This document shows positions 1 to 12,162 of a stretch of 64,000 nt of DNA, piece by piece. The translations under genes were made by a program, and so were the position numbers. This stretch comes from Clonostachys chloroleuca (taxonomy: Eukaryota; Ascomycota; Sordariomycetes; Hypocreales; Bionectriaceae), in contig JBANAY010000001.1 of the NCBI GenBank assembly GCA_037952775.1, positions 1,798,001 through 1,862,000 of the forward strand. The letters are read 5' to 3'. Position 1 is the stretch's first letter. Each line of letters starts with the position of its first letter. A model generated the notes under the pieces. It was not told where the DNA came from. It did no database searches and was given only the letters and a program-made list of their open reading frames with translations.

Positions 1-228
1 TCCAAAGGATCGTCAGATTCGGCAAGGTTTTGGATCTCTGCTTCGTACTCTGCGCGTATGCAGTCGTTTACGCTCCTTGTGTCCTGGTGTAAGTGTAGCA
101 AGCTTGCCTAGGGGAGTAGGAGAGTAGACCTGTGCGAGCTTCTTGGCAGAACGCCCGCCAGGTAAGGATTGAATATTCTCCTTCTGGCCCTCGATCAAAT
201 CAAAATCGATTGCATCGTTGGATGCCAT
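1..228 (-). CDS. bub1: Spindle checkpoint kinase BUB1/Mad3-type, N-terminal end only
   Basis: Only the first ~75 codons lie in the window; the gene continues beyond base 1. The ATG at 228 opens a protein with a KEN box at about residues 17-19 inside IEGQKENIQSLPGGRSAKKL. This is the usual start of fungal Bub1/BubR1-Mad3 proteins, where the KEN box binds Cdc20-APC/C and the TPR domain that follows binds Knl1. The frame breaks at about base 83-84: the conserved continuation (SVNDCIRAEYEAEIQNLAE) lies one base off and is restored if one base of the CC dinucleotide (GG on the coding strand) is extra. I prefer an indel to an intron because the residues between (YSPTPLGKL) look like coding sequence, but a 46-nt intron (GTCTAC..CACCAG) would also restore the frame. 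The family call is strong. Kinase domain presence cannot be judged here. Confidence 0.8.
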
Positions 229-779
229 GGTCGCTGCTGAGTTAGTAAGAATTAAAGAGAAATATTATCATTGACAACAGCCACCTCGACTGGCCAGTAT
301 AGTATTGTAGGGTTCAGCCAAAGAAGTATGCATGCGTGATGTTTAAATCACGTCCGGTCTAGGGAGGTTTATGGAGCTGCACCACCAAGAGTAAATATTA
401 TTATTAGTGTTTATCCGTTGCTGTGGTGACTATTAGTGTCTGTGGCGGCAGGAGGGGGGTCGTGGCGTCTAGTGCCACACTTACATATCTACCCTATACC
501 TCCATATCACCCATTCCAAATCATGAAATAAACGAGTTAAGACTACCGCATCCTTTCATGGACGGAGAACTGTCGATCAAACTAGGTATTTTATTTATTT
601 TTATTCTTCGTTAAGTGTCCAAGCATCGTAATTGGACTTTGTCCCTTTACCTCGGGACAACCCTCGTCATTTTTACTTTTCATTATAGCTTCATGATTTG
701 AGTCGCAGAATCGCAGTTCGAAAAAAGACCCAAAAGACGACTCCCCTTGGATGCTAGTCCCACACCGAACTTAAGTCGC
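229..779. other. Intergenic: BUB1 promoter side and enolase 3' flank
   Basis: The 551 bases between the tandem minus-strand genes enolase and BUB1 hold no convincing coding sequence. They should contain the enolase 3' UTR and the BUB1 promoter. T/A-rich tracts around 585-605 and 670-690 may belong to 3'-end formation. Confidence 0.6.
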
Positions 780-2342
<1,563 letters not shown>

Positions 2343-2378
2343 CTTGACAGTTGTGTCGTGAAGAAGCGAGGTGATTTT

Positions 2379-2761
2379 CTAAAAGTGAGTGTTAGGTGAG
2401 AAAACTTTGGTGGCATTTCAGGAGAGCAGTGGTGGGCTGAGGGGTAGCTTGATGGAGGGGCAGGTTACTCGAATTGGAGGGGAAATTGGGAAAGCCAATC
2501 TGATATACATATGCACACATGTATTCAAGATGGCGTATAGATTCCGAGAACTTCCTCTTGCGATGATTGAAGCCTCGTTTGCAAAGCTCCCTCTCGTTGC
2601 TTTGTTTTGAGCTGGAGCATGCTGAGAGCTACCATGGTGGGGTAATTAGGCTTTGGAGGGGGAGATGCAGTGGAAGGCAAAGGATCGCGTGTAAGACGGC
2701 TTGATCCAAGATCCAAGAGACAGAACAGGGACAGGCAAGAAAAGAGAAATCGCGAGCTTAC
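2379..2761 (-). other. Probable 5'-UTR intron of enolase
   Basis: On the minus strand, CTAG|GTAAGC at 2761 is a strong donor. CTAACACTCACTTTTAG ending at 2379 is a strong branch point plus acceptor 37 bases before the enolase ATG. The ~383-nt span has no coding potential. Fungal glycolytic genes often carry such leader introns. This is an inference from splice signals only. Confidence 0.5.
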
Positions 2762-3794
2762 CTAGGGGGTCTAACGGAGTGTGTAGGCCAGGTGTGTGGA
2801 CTGGAGGAGAACTTGGAAGAATCAAAGTTGGTCTCGGGGAGCAGACGGGCAGTATTTATTGTGATGCAATGCTAAGCTCTTGCTGGAACAGGTGGGATCG
2901 AAGGGGGAGGTGGGGTCAGTCCCTCTATCAGCCAGCGCGGATGCGTGAGGCGAGGTGAGTGGGAGGGGCCGCTTGCGCCTAGGGGTGGTTGTGGTCGGTC
3001 GCCGCAGGTGGCCAGCCAACAACAACCACCGCGGCGGGCATGTGAGGAGCCTGTCCCTGCGAGTACCAATGCTGAATACGACTTACATGCTGTCTTACTG
3101 GGCTACTTGGAGTTTGTGTCTCGAGACACGCAGAACAGCTGTATCTTGCCACCTACCGCCTCTTTGCGTCCTCTGCAGAATGCATCCGGGAACTCTGTTT
3201 CTGCTAGCACAAGCTACCTACCGGGTACATGGAGTAACGCAGAGGTACCGGCCTAGCAACAAATGCCCTCTCCTCATCGGCGAAATTTGATGAGATAAAA
3301 AAACATTGGCACCAACAAAATCCCGCTCCTAATAATCTTCCTCCGTTGCCGCACGAGGCATGGAGGGGTGACTAACAGTCTTGACACGCCAATCTAAGCT
3401 TACGTATTTTGTAGCCTCATTGTAATATGTAAAGGGCTGGTCAGAGACAGTAGCAGGATTGCCAACCCTTACTGGCGTCTCCTCTGTGTTCGGCGCCATG
3501 GCCGCGATGGTGCAAAACCTCATCTCCCATAGGTCGATAAGTCGACTGACACACCACCATGACGGGGAAAATGGGCACACCGCCGAAAATATCCCCTGAG
3601 CCACCCCCCCCGTCAACACCAGATATCGTTCACTCGACTCATCGCTTCGTCAATGCGAATAGAAAAATGGTTCCATTTTTGAGCGACCGCTATGGAAATA
3701 CCTAAGCCTAAGCAATAACAAAAACCTCATGTAGGGTAGCAGCACCAGATTTGCCCACCAAACGCCTAGCCAATGATTTCATCCATATCATAAC
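2762..3794. other. Enolase promoter region and PNO1 3' flank
   Basis: About 1 kb with no large coding sequence. It holds the enolase promoter, with pyrimidine-rich tracts on the minus strand near 2690-2950, and the 3' flank of PNO1. One short open frame (3329-3499, minus) is listed separately with low confidence. Confidence 0.5.
3329..3499 (-). CDS. Possible small protein, 56 residues, unrecognised
   Basis: The ATG at 3499 sits in a good context (GGCC before ATGG) and opens 57 codons: MAPNTEETPVRVGNP, then a polar stretch ending in ATEEDY and TAG. I recognise no family. Composition is acidic/polar with two aromatic patches, and no signal or membrane segment is seen. It lies between enolase and PNO1 on the same strand. 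It could be a real micro-gene, an exon of a larger transcript or chance. Confidence 0.2.
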   Translation of the reverse strand: MAPNTEETPVRVGNPATVSDQPFTYYNEATKYVSLDWRVKTVSHPSMPRAATEEDY

Positions 3795-4698
3795 CTAAAA
3801 CCTCTCCTTCATCCTCGCCGCAACCGTCCGCAGGTTGCCGTAAACCTTCCCGGGAGGCTTACCCAGGATCAGACTGACAATCGACTCCCTTGCAATGTGG
3901 ATATTCTTGAACCCGCCCAGAATGTGAATTTTCGAGTCGGCCAGCACAATTCTCGTCCGGCTTGCGTTCTCGATGGCAAACTTGGTCTTCCCGTCCTTGC
4001 CGGCAATTCTACCAATCGCACGGGCCTGGCTGTCTCCGTGCATAGTCCTAACATCCTTGATCTCAAACGTCTCAATGTAAAGGTCATCCAAGCGAAGGAG
4101 CGCCACAGCGTCGTCGACGTCGAAGCCAAGTGTAAATGCTTTTACGAAATCTTCACCCTTTTGGAGTGCACCCGATTCAACCGTATGCTTGGATGTCCGT
4201 AGCTCCACTGTCTTGCGCTTGATGTTCATGCGGCATTGTAGCTTGAGGTGTTCTACAAGGGGTGGGTAGATGGAATTCCATGACTGTTTCAGAGGCGTCA
4301 TTCTGTGAGGCGGGACGGGAATTTTTCGAGTTTCGACACGAGTGACGGGATCCTGAAATTCATGCGGTCAGCATAACCCATGAGAATTAAGAGCTCTGGT
4401 ACCCTTACAATGTCTCGCGATGGCGCAAATCGTGGGCGTCCCTCCTCGTCGATCGCCATAGACTCGACAGTCACCGGAGCGAGCACAGTGTCCGCATCTA
4501 CTGGTAGAGACTCTGCGGTATCTAAAACAAATTCTTCGTCGCCATCGGGAATCTCGATATCTGTAGCTCCCGCCACAATTAGCGAATAGAACTAAATAAT
4601 GCGGCCTGCGATGGCTCTTTACCTTGCACCATGTCGGTCTCGAAATGGCTTGAAGGCGGGGTGTCCTCTGCCCTCTTTAATGCGGTTGGCGCAGACAT
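3795..4698 (-). CDS. pno1: Pre-rRNA processing protein PNO1/Dim2 (KH domain)
   Basis: PNO1 (Rrp20/Dim2) is the KH-domain partner of endonuclease Nob1 in 40S maturation and also recruits the Dim1 methylase. Three exons, 4698-4623, 4566-4409 and 4352-3795, join in frame to 792 nt, 263 residues, normal for the family. The acidic N-terminus is followed by GRPRFAPSRDIDPVTRVETR, which spans intron 2. The core has TLGFDVDDAVALLRLDDLYI, and the C-terminal KH-like part has GRIAGKDGKTKFAIENASRT and SKIHILGG, ending in KERF. The first exon is only 25 codons plus one base. Its start lies 425 bp from that of MDM31/32 in divergent orientation. Confidence 0.95.
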
Positions 4699-5123
4699 GA
4701 TGACACTTTGCAACGACAAAATATTCTATAAATATGAAGAAATATTCACTTTCTTAAAATTAAAGATCAGAAGAAATAGAACTGTCGGAATGGCGAGTTT
4801 ATTCCTGCATCGTATTCGTGGTGGGATAAAAAAGTTGGCGAATGCCTTATCGATGCCCACCAACCTGGATTCGAGGAAAATTTGTGGTGGGCTATCGAGG
4901 CTTATCGATTGGCTCGTGGCGCTCGGTGTGCTAGGGTGGGCGCGTCATGGAAGCCCATTAATTCTGTCGAGTGAAGTGTAGTAGTAGCTTGCCAGGTCCT
5001 TTCCAAAATCAGGTGTCGAAGTGATCGATCTCTGCATCAGCCCGAGTTCGACCCCAGAGGCCCACCACTGCTCTTCTTATCGGTGCCTCATCAATGAGAC
5101 GCTGGACGCCATGAGTTGGAAAA
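4699..5123. promoter_or_regulatory. Divergent promoter between PNO1 and MDM31/32
   Basis: The 425-bp shared upstream region contains two ATCGAT/TATCGATTGG-like sites (about 4850 and 4902) and A/T-rich stretches next to PNO1. The assignment rests on gene orientation only. Confidence 0.5.
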
Positions 5124-7342
5124 ATGCCTAAAGGTCACCCATCATGGCTTCTTGGGCACCTCTTACTGAGGCCAAGCCAGGCCCTCGTTCCAACAGCCAC
5201 TTCACTTGGATCAATGTCATTGTTAGCAAGCCGTCGACAGGTTGCTAGGCCTGCCTCAAGCCTTCTGCCTAGCCGTGTTATGCATCTTGGGCATTTTCAG
5301 CAGTCTCCTCGAATAAAGCCTGCCTGCGACTTCTCGACCCTACGCAATAATCTCCGAGCCCCTCCGCCCGTTCAGCGCTACCATGTCTCCCATGCGGCCT
5401 CAATCTTCCAGAGCAGGCCATCACTGTCCCGCCATATTAGACGACTCAGCGATCATTCCAAAGGGCCAAGCTCTGTGCGCAAGACTGCAGGCGAGAGCTC
5501 GGCAAATGCCAAGGCTCAAGAGAATGGAGGACGAAAACCCGAGCAGGCCGCGGGTGCCAAAGACACAGGAACCACACATCAACCAGCAACCGACGACTCC
5601 CAGCCTGATGCCGAGTCATTGGCATCCTCAGTGTCCAAATATCTCCATCTTCCTCGGATGCCGCATCGGCCCACCAAGGAGGAGCTGCTTGCAGCAGCAA
5701 CAAACTTTCGCCAGAGAATGAAGGTTCGACTAAAGTGGATGTCAATTCGATCTATGCGCCCCTGGAACATTGATGAATGGGGAGCATTCGTCTCCTGGGT
5801 TATGTTGGGCCATATTGTCTGGATTCTGCTCGGAACGACGACCTTTTTCTCGATTATTATTTTGTCTATCAATACTGTGTTTGCGCAAGGTAAGCGCCTA
5901 CCAGCCTCCACCCATTGAGATCATCCGTTGCTAATTACCACCGTAGAAACCTTGGCCAAGAAAGTGGGTGACTATCTCACCAAGTCTGCTGGCATTACTG
6001 TGATATTCGAGTCTGCGATCGTCCCCAAGTGGAAGGGTGGCGTGATTTCTTTTCGCAATGTGTTTGTCTCCCGTCGCCCTGGTCAAATCACCTCTTCAGT
6101 GAGCAAAGGATCCAGTGATGCAGCCGCCGTAGCCGCCGCCGACCGCCAAGCACAACATGATAATGTCAATGTTGAGCAGGACGATGGCAACTACACGCAG
6201 TTTGATGTGACAATCGCTACTGTGAATGTGACGCTGTCGTTTCTGAACTGGTGGAATGGACGAGGGCTTCTCAAGGACGTTGAAGTGAAGGGTGTGAGGG
6301 GTGTCATTGACCGCACATCGGTGACCTGGCCAGTTGAGCAGATCGACCCCTTGTCATATCGACACGAGCACCAACCTGGTGACTTTGAGATCGAAACCTT
6401 TAAAATGGAGGATCTGTTATTGACGGTCCACCACCCTGGCGGTTTCCGACCCTTCACTGTGAGTATTTACTCATGTGAGCTGCCTCAGCTCCGGAAACAG
6501 TGGTTGTTCTACGATTTCCTCTCAGCAAACCACATGTCCGGTTCTTACGATGGTTCTCTCTTTACGATCCATCCAAAGCAGGTGCCTGGTGTTGTCTCAA
6601 ACCGAGACCACCACTCATCGTGGGGCTTCGGTGAGGCGAATGCGTGGAAGAAGTTCAGCCGACTACGCATCGATGCCCTAAAAATCGACCACCTGAACCG
6701 TGGTGTCGAGGGTACATTTGGCTGGATCTATGAAGGCAACGTGGATATCATCGCCGACATTGCTTTCCCAGCCGATACTGACCAAGGTATCACCAAGGTC
6801 ATGTCCGACTTTTATGACCAGCTGGAAGAAATTGTCATTTCGAACCGTCATCGTTTCATACGCAACAATGACGAGACTGACACTGATCTCCTTAGATTGG
6901 GACATCTTTCAGAGGCCTTTGAGGCTGCCCCAGCCACCGAAACCCCCAAGAATCGCCCAAATTAGAAGATGACCGTCGATATTTGTTGATGGATCTGCGA
7001 ATCAATCTCAACGACGTCAAAGCCTCCGTGCCTCTGTTTACCAACCATCTTACCTACGTAAACCAAGCACTCGTCCGACCCATCGTGGCCTATATCAATG
7101 CCAAGAAAACCTACATCCCCATCACCTGTCGCATAGTTAAACGTGCTACCGATTTCGAAGGCAGTTGGTCAGCATACGACTGCGGCCTTCAAAACGACAT
7201 GTCCGCTGAGACATACGAAGCCTTCGCAAAGGATATTGAAAACCAGCAGAGCCGCGTACGACGGTTCAAAAAAGTTGGTTTCTGGACCCTCTCGCTCGCG
7301 ATCCACGCTCTCTTCATGGGCATGGCTGGAAATGTGGTGTGA
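5124..7342 (+). CDS. Mitochondrial inner-membrane protein MDM31/MDM32 family (one frame break)
   Basis: Mdm31/Mdm32 proteins sit in the mitochondrial inner membrane and are needed for normal mitochondrial shape, mtDNA stability and lipid homeostasis in yeast. Exon 1 is 5124-5889, the intron is 5890-5946 (branch TTGCTAATT) and exon 2 is 5947-7342. The first ~100 residues are Arg/Ser-rich and acid-poor, as in a mitochondrial presequence. A membrane segment (WVMLGHIVWILLGTTTFFSI) follows near residue 230, and another lies at the very C-terminus (FWTLSLAIHALFMGMAGNVV). The conserved soluble domain includes FRNVFVSRRPG and VKGVRGVIDRT. At 6943-6947 a C5 run breaks the frame; one more C gives TPQESPKLEDDRRYLLMDLR and 720 residues overall. 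I cannot tell MDM31 from MDM32. Confidence 0.88.
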
Positions 7343-8210
7343 GAAAAGGGGGTCCAGTACGGGGCACGAAGAAGAGAGAAATAACCCATTATCCCACTCA
7401 TCGCTTATTACACATCTGGCGCTATGTCTACGTTAACGAAAAAAACCTTTTGTCAAAATTTACACCCCGTTGTATCATGCTTTGTTTATAGCACTGGGGT
7501 ACGTCTTTTTACTTTGAGGGGGGAGCTGGCTTCTTTTCGGTTTGCTTTTCACGGCGTTTTAGAAAGGGGGACTTAGCGACGCGACATATGTTAGCAAGGG
7601 AAATGAAATGATACCCTAGCTTCCGCATGCTGAAGAGGAGAAGCTCATGACTACTTCCCCGTATGCAACCTTCACATGGCGAGTGGCTATAGAGACGCAC
7701 CGTATCAAACGTCAAGTCATTTGACAGTAATGTAATAACCTGTTGACTACTACTACATCTTCTGCTAGAATATGAATCATCAGTGTTCCCGAGCGCCGTA
7801 CTATCCGTCCCTTGCTCCCAAACCGAGACCTAGGCTATATAACCACCGCAACCGGCACCAGGCGCACAATTCGACGCCGGAGCGTGTACTTATTTCGGCA
7901 TCGCTAGTTGACCTATATATGGCACCGTCGTTCGCCATTACCCTTGCTTCACGACTTTGACCACGCCATTCTCCAAGGAATATGAGCCAGTGTCCCCTTG
8001 GGGAGGGCAATGATAATCCCGCGAAATCAAAGAGCTCGCGGCTTGAGTCCGAGGTTGGATTGCGAGCTCCCTGAGTAGTTGACAGGGCGCGGAAAAGAGC
8101 TTGCCGACATCTTCTCACGATGGATGTAAATGCGCCCTGGGCGTGTCGCATAGGCAGAATGATAGTAGCATAGTCATACGGCGGCTGTGCCAAAACCTGT
8201 TTTGCTACTT
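7343..8210. other. Intergenic between convergent MDM31/32 and HCR1
   Basis: 868 bases between two 3' ends. Short open frames exist on both strands (for example minus 7801-8214, running on from the HCR1 terminus), but none shows a recognisable motif or consistent codon use. They are best read as 3' UTR and spacer. Confidence 0.5.
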
Positions 8211-9322
8211 TCACATAAAATCATCACTGTGGGAGGTTAGCAATAAGTTGGGAATATAACGATCGGTAGGTGCCACATACTCTCCGAAATCATCGTTATC
8301 ATAGGCGTTCGTGTCAGTGGTATTAGCACGGCTGGCGACCAGTGATGTCTTAGTTTTGGCAGCCTTGGTCTTCTTGCCACCCTTTTGGGCGGCCTTCTCG
8401 GCCTTCATCTTCTCACTGCTCAGGGCCGTGAGCTTGCTGGCCACAATCTTGATCTGGTCGCTGGGGAGCTCAGCAGCAAGCTGCTTGGCAAACTCCTGCA
8501 GGAAGAGGGAGTAGTGTGCCTTCTTGCCGTTGGCGGTGATGATAGGCACCAGGGTCGTGCGGAGGTTCTCAAACTGGGCCTTGGTGGGTGGGGTTGAAGA
8601 GGGGAAGGTTGGCAATGTTGACAGTCTTGCTGGGGTCGTCGTTGCTGATAGCGACGGCAGTTCCAACGGTCTGGCTCTTGCGAGAGCTGCTCACGCCAAT
8701 GTCTCCAAAGTCGTCCCCACCGCCGAAAAGGGCTTCGGCGTGCTTCATATCTGCCTCCTTCTCGGTGCGGCGAAGACGCTCGCGGCGCTCAGCCTCGGTC
8801 TCCTGCTCTTCCTCGTCCGAATCCTCGGCGAGAGCCTTGGCACGGGCATCCTGGTGCTCCTTGATGCGCTGGGCCTTGGACTTCTTGCTGGCAGCAGCTT
8901 CGGCAGAGGCCTTCTCCTTGGCCTCCTTGGCCTTGCGCTCCTTCTCTCGCTCTACTTCGGAGTCCTCTGCGGCATCCCAAGAATCGAGCACCTGGGAATC
9001 GGGAGGGGGTTGTTAGTCTCGGCAGTTCCACAAAGCATAAGCTGGAGATTGATGCCTGGCAAGGTCGGGGAATCTCACATCGCTATCATCCTCTTCGTCG
9101 TCGAACTTGCGGCGGGCGGCAGCGGCAGCGGCAGAAACCTTGGGAGATGAGGGGGCGCTGGAACCGCTATCCTCTTCGTCTGTGAATATCTCTCGGTTAG
9201 CGACGCCTCGAGGATGTTTGGCACATTTGGTATAAGAAGGGCCTGATATCTCGGCTCGGGCAGGATTCGTGAGGTGATGTATCAGGGAGATAGATACACT
9301 TACCCCACTCTTTTGAAGGCAT
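8211..9322 (-). CDS. hcr1: Translation initiation factor eIF3 subunit J (HCR1) (one frame break)
   Basis: eIF3j is the loosely bound eIF3 subunit that contacts the 40S decoding site and also aids 18S maturation and recycling. Four exons: 9322-9304, 9179-9079, 8991-8281 and 8226-8211. The N-terminus (MPSKEWDEEDSGSSAP) holds the acidic/Trp motif typical of the family, followed by VLDSWDAAEDSEVE, a long Lys/Glu/Ala coiled coil, the core KAQFENLRTTLVPIITANGK and a Lys-rich tail ending in an acidic DDDFM. The 16-nt last exon restores that tail. Near 8586-8588 an extra C (ACCCACC, expected ACCACC) breaks the frame between LPLFNPT and TKAQFENL. Removing it gives 846 nt, 281 residues. Confidence 0.92.
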
Positions 9323-9448
9323 GGTGTCGAGTCGACGAAATGGGTTCTTATCGCATAGATTGGGGGGATGGGAAGAAGCAGCTGGCGTTCGAGCTGGGTT
9401 GGTGGAAGTGTGGTGGGAGGAGTTGAAGGGGGAACTTCAAACCGCGTC

Positions 9449-9463
9449 TTTTTTTTTTTTTTT
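9449..9463. repeat. T15 homopolymer
   Basis: Fifteen T on the plus strand, 127 bp upstream of the HCR1 start. It is likely polymorphic. Confidence 0.9.
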
Positions 9464-9970
9464 CGGGGAGGCTAAAATTCTGTGGGATAAGGGCAGAATA
9501 TCTCGCTTGAAGGGGGGACGGGAGTGGGAATGATGGAGGGGGAGGGACACGCGGGATGGAGGGGTCAAGGCTCAGGCGCCAGGCGATCCCGCTATGGGCC
9601 TGGCACTTCTTAATTAATTCCAGTGGTTGCGTCACTGATGCCCAGGCTGGTCTGAAACTGGAAATCCCCAGTGGGACGTTGACAGGGACCGTGCAGTAAA
9701 GCACAGCCTTGGATGTGAGGATGTGTTGGCATGGCCAGGTTCCGTCGCCTTCAACCACGTATGTATTGGATGATTGGCCATTTCCTAGCATGCATGTGCT
9801 CAATGGAAATAAATGAACGGCCCTCCACCAAGTCAATGCTTTGGTCTGCTTCCTCTTTCTCCCGGGTTGGTGGGGAGAACGATGCCTAGTTCTGTATTCT
9901 GTCTCCCTCTAAAAATTTTTGTCACATGGCATATGCGGGCGGCCCAGCCGCCGCAAGCCGCCGCCGCCGC

Positions 9971-9992
9971 AAAAAAAAAAAAAAAAAAAAAA
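9971..9992. repeat. A22 homopolymer
   Basis: Twenty-two A directly follow a CCGCCGCCGC patch, with A-rich sequence interrupted by C continuing for 20 bases. Confidence 0.9.
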
Positions 9993-10963
9993 CAAAAAAC
10001 AAAAAACAAACCTGTTGTCAGCGCGTGTCGGAACCTGCTTCGGGTAGGTTGATTAGTAGGCAGACAGCTGCAGTCGTTTTTGCATTGGTAAATCATAAAG
10101 TAAGTTGGCATCTTGATTATGCAGCCACATCAGTATATTCACTAATGCATCTAATGAATCCAATGCTATGGCGGGCATTTCTTTAAGGGATAGTGAAGAT
10201 GCAGGTGCACTACCCAACCGATAATACTGAATCTTTATAATTATATTATCGATATTATGAATTACAATATTTTCATGATTATTGCCATATACCAAACATT
10301 TGGAGACATGTATTGTAGGTAATCAGTCAATTGTCTTCCAGCTTTGTGGCGATTCGTATTAGATCCACTTCATACAGATTCAGCTTCTTCTGATTTTCCC
10401 TCTTACAAGGCCAGCGGGTATCGAGATCGTTCTGACGATGTCATCACTAACTCCAAATGGCCAAATAGCCTACTCGATTTCAACATAAGCTGGGATCACA
10501 CCTTGACCCACCTAACCTAGACAGACACTGACAGGTATCTGACTCACAAAGGCTCCGACAGAACCCGATGAGCTGGTTTGCTCTAATTTGAGTGTCGCTA
10601 GTAATTCTAGTGTCTTTGAGAGCATGTGCCAGAGGAAATTCATCTTTGCCTCCGATACATTTTCGTGTAAGTAGTCAGCCTGCCAGGAGTTCCCGCGAGC
10701 CTCATTGTTTGTTCGTGTAGCGTTCGGCCTTCGCTCTCGGCCGTTTGTGGCTGTCATCAAACTTACATCATGGTCTGGGTTAGGGAGGGGGATGAGCGGA
10801 ATGTTCAGTAATAATAGATTTCTATAAAACGAGGAATACGCTGCCTGCATCCTCGGGCAATAAGTATCCCACGAACCTCAGGTTTCTACTCACCTAAGCC
10901 AACACCACTGAACTGAGCTTTTCCCTGATAACCCATTATACATATCTATACCCTCTGCCTCTC

Positions 10964-12162
10964 ATGATTTCAACTCCCATTCACACTTCAGTCCCGGCTT
11001 CAAGTCAGGCGATCCGAATCGCCGCTGCCGGTGTACTACGCCAAGCTCGACCCTGTGTACACAGCCGTCTCTCCCTTAAAGTGCCTATTTGCGGCCTGCT
11101 CTACACCACCCAACACCTCGTTTCTTCTCAACGACACCTGCTCATCAATTGCGAGACTTTTTCCCTGCCAAAGATACGCCTCATATCAAAACCACGCCGG
11201 CAGCATGGCCTCATCATGGGTTTACGGCCGAGGAGATGCTGGCCGTAGTCCCTGATCACCGACCGCCTCGGACTGTTGGAGACTGGGTCGCGTGGAAGAT
11301 TGTCCGAATTGCCCGGTATTGTATGGATAAGGCAACAGGCATGGAACGGGAGCAGCACAGCGATAAGAGCAAACCGACTACAGCTGTTGTGGCCGAAAAG
11401 CCACTTACAGAAGCACAATGGGTTAGTCAACTTTTGTCATTTTCCACCTATGAATATATTTATACGGATTCAAGAGTAGGACAAGGCTAACTGGTCGCTA
11501 GCTGATTCGGTTCGTATTCCTTGAGAGCATTGCTGGTGTGCCGGGCATGGTTGCTGGCATGCTCCGCCATCTGGGCAGCCTTCGCCGAATGAAACGAGAC
11601 AATGGATGGATCGAGACACTCCTGGAAGAGAGCTACAACGAGAGAATGCATCTGTTGACGTTCATGAAGATGTGCGAGCCCGGATGGTTTATGAAGCTGA
11701 TGCTCATCGGAGCTCAAGGCGTGTTCTTTAACGCGATGTTTATCTCGTACCTCATCTCGCCAAAAATTGTCCACCGCTTTGTGGGATATCTCGAAGAAGA
11801 AGCAGTCCACACTTACACGCGATCAATTTACGAAATCGAACAGGGTCTCCTCACCCGATGGTCCGACCCCAACTTTAAGATTCCTGAGCTTGCCATTCAG
11901 GTCAGTCAAGAGCCTCCTCCCCGAGATGCGAACCCACTGACCAGTCGTCCAGTATTGGAACATGCCTGAGGGCAGCAGAACGATGAAGGATCTCATCCTT
12001 TACATTCGTGCCGATGAGGCTTGCCACCGCGGCGTCAACCACACACTCAGCAATCTCAACCAGCAAGAAGACCCGAATCCATTTGTCAGCACCTTCAAGG
12101 ACCGCGAGGTTCCTAAGCCGGCGCTCAAGCCTGCTGGCTACGAGCGTGCGGAGGTGATCTGA
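10964..12162 (+). CDS. aox1: Alternative oxidase, mitochondrial (one frame break)
   Basis: Cyanide-insensitive ubiquinol oxidase of the inner mitochondrial membrane. It reduces O2 to water, bypassing complexes III and IV. Exons 10964-11421, 11502-11900 and 11953-12162. The di-iron ligand motifs are all present: LES in [27 protein letters not shown] and [12 protein letters not shown]. The last has Cys where relatives usually have another residue between DEA and H. The N-terminus ([20 protein letters not shown]) is an Arg/Ser presequence leading to [20 protein letters not shown]. The frame breaks between about 11090 and 11130: one base is missing between the presequence and RFFSTTP, most simply in the stretch CACCTCGTTTC. 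Restoring it gives 1,068 nt, 355 residues, the family norm. Without it, translation would begin inside the mature protein and lose targeting. Confidence 0.95.

Larger units (their letters stand above)
9323..10963. other. Intergenic: divergent upstream region of HCR1 and AOX
   Basis: 1.6 kb without a supported gene. It contains a T15 run (9449-9463), an A22 run (9971-9992) flanked by a (CCG)n patch, and an A/T-rich island around 10200-10320. A minus-strand open frame at 10512-10850 has no family features. Promoter elements of both genes are expected here but none is recognised with confidence. Confidence 0.5.

Noticed and set aside
80..125. Intron in BUB1 (GTCTAC to CACCAG, 46 nt)
   Set aside because: It would restore the frame, but the donor is poor, the length is at the lower limit, and the bases inside encode YSPTPLGKL, which looks like normal BUB1 sequence. 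A one-base indel is simpler.
7801..8214. 137-codon minus-strand frame just beyond HCR1
   Set aside because: No motif, no plausible splice link, and it overlaps the expected HCR1 3' UTR. It is more likely chance.
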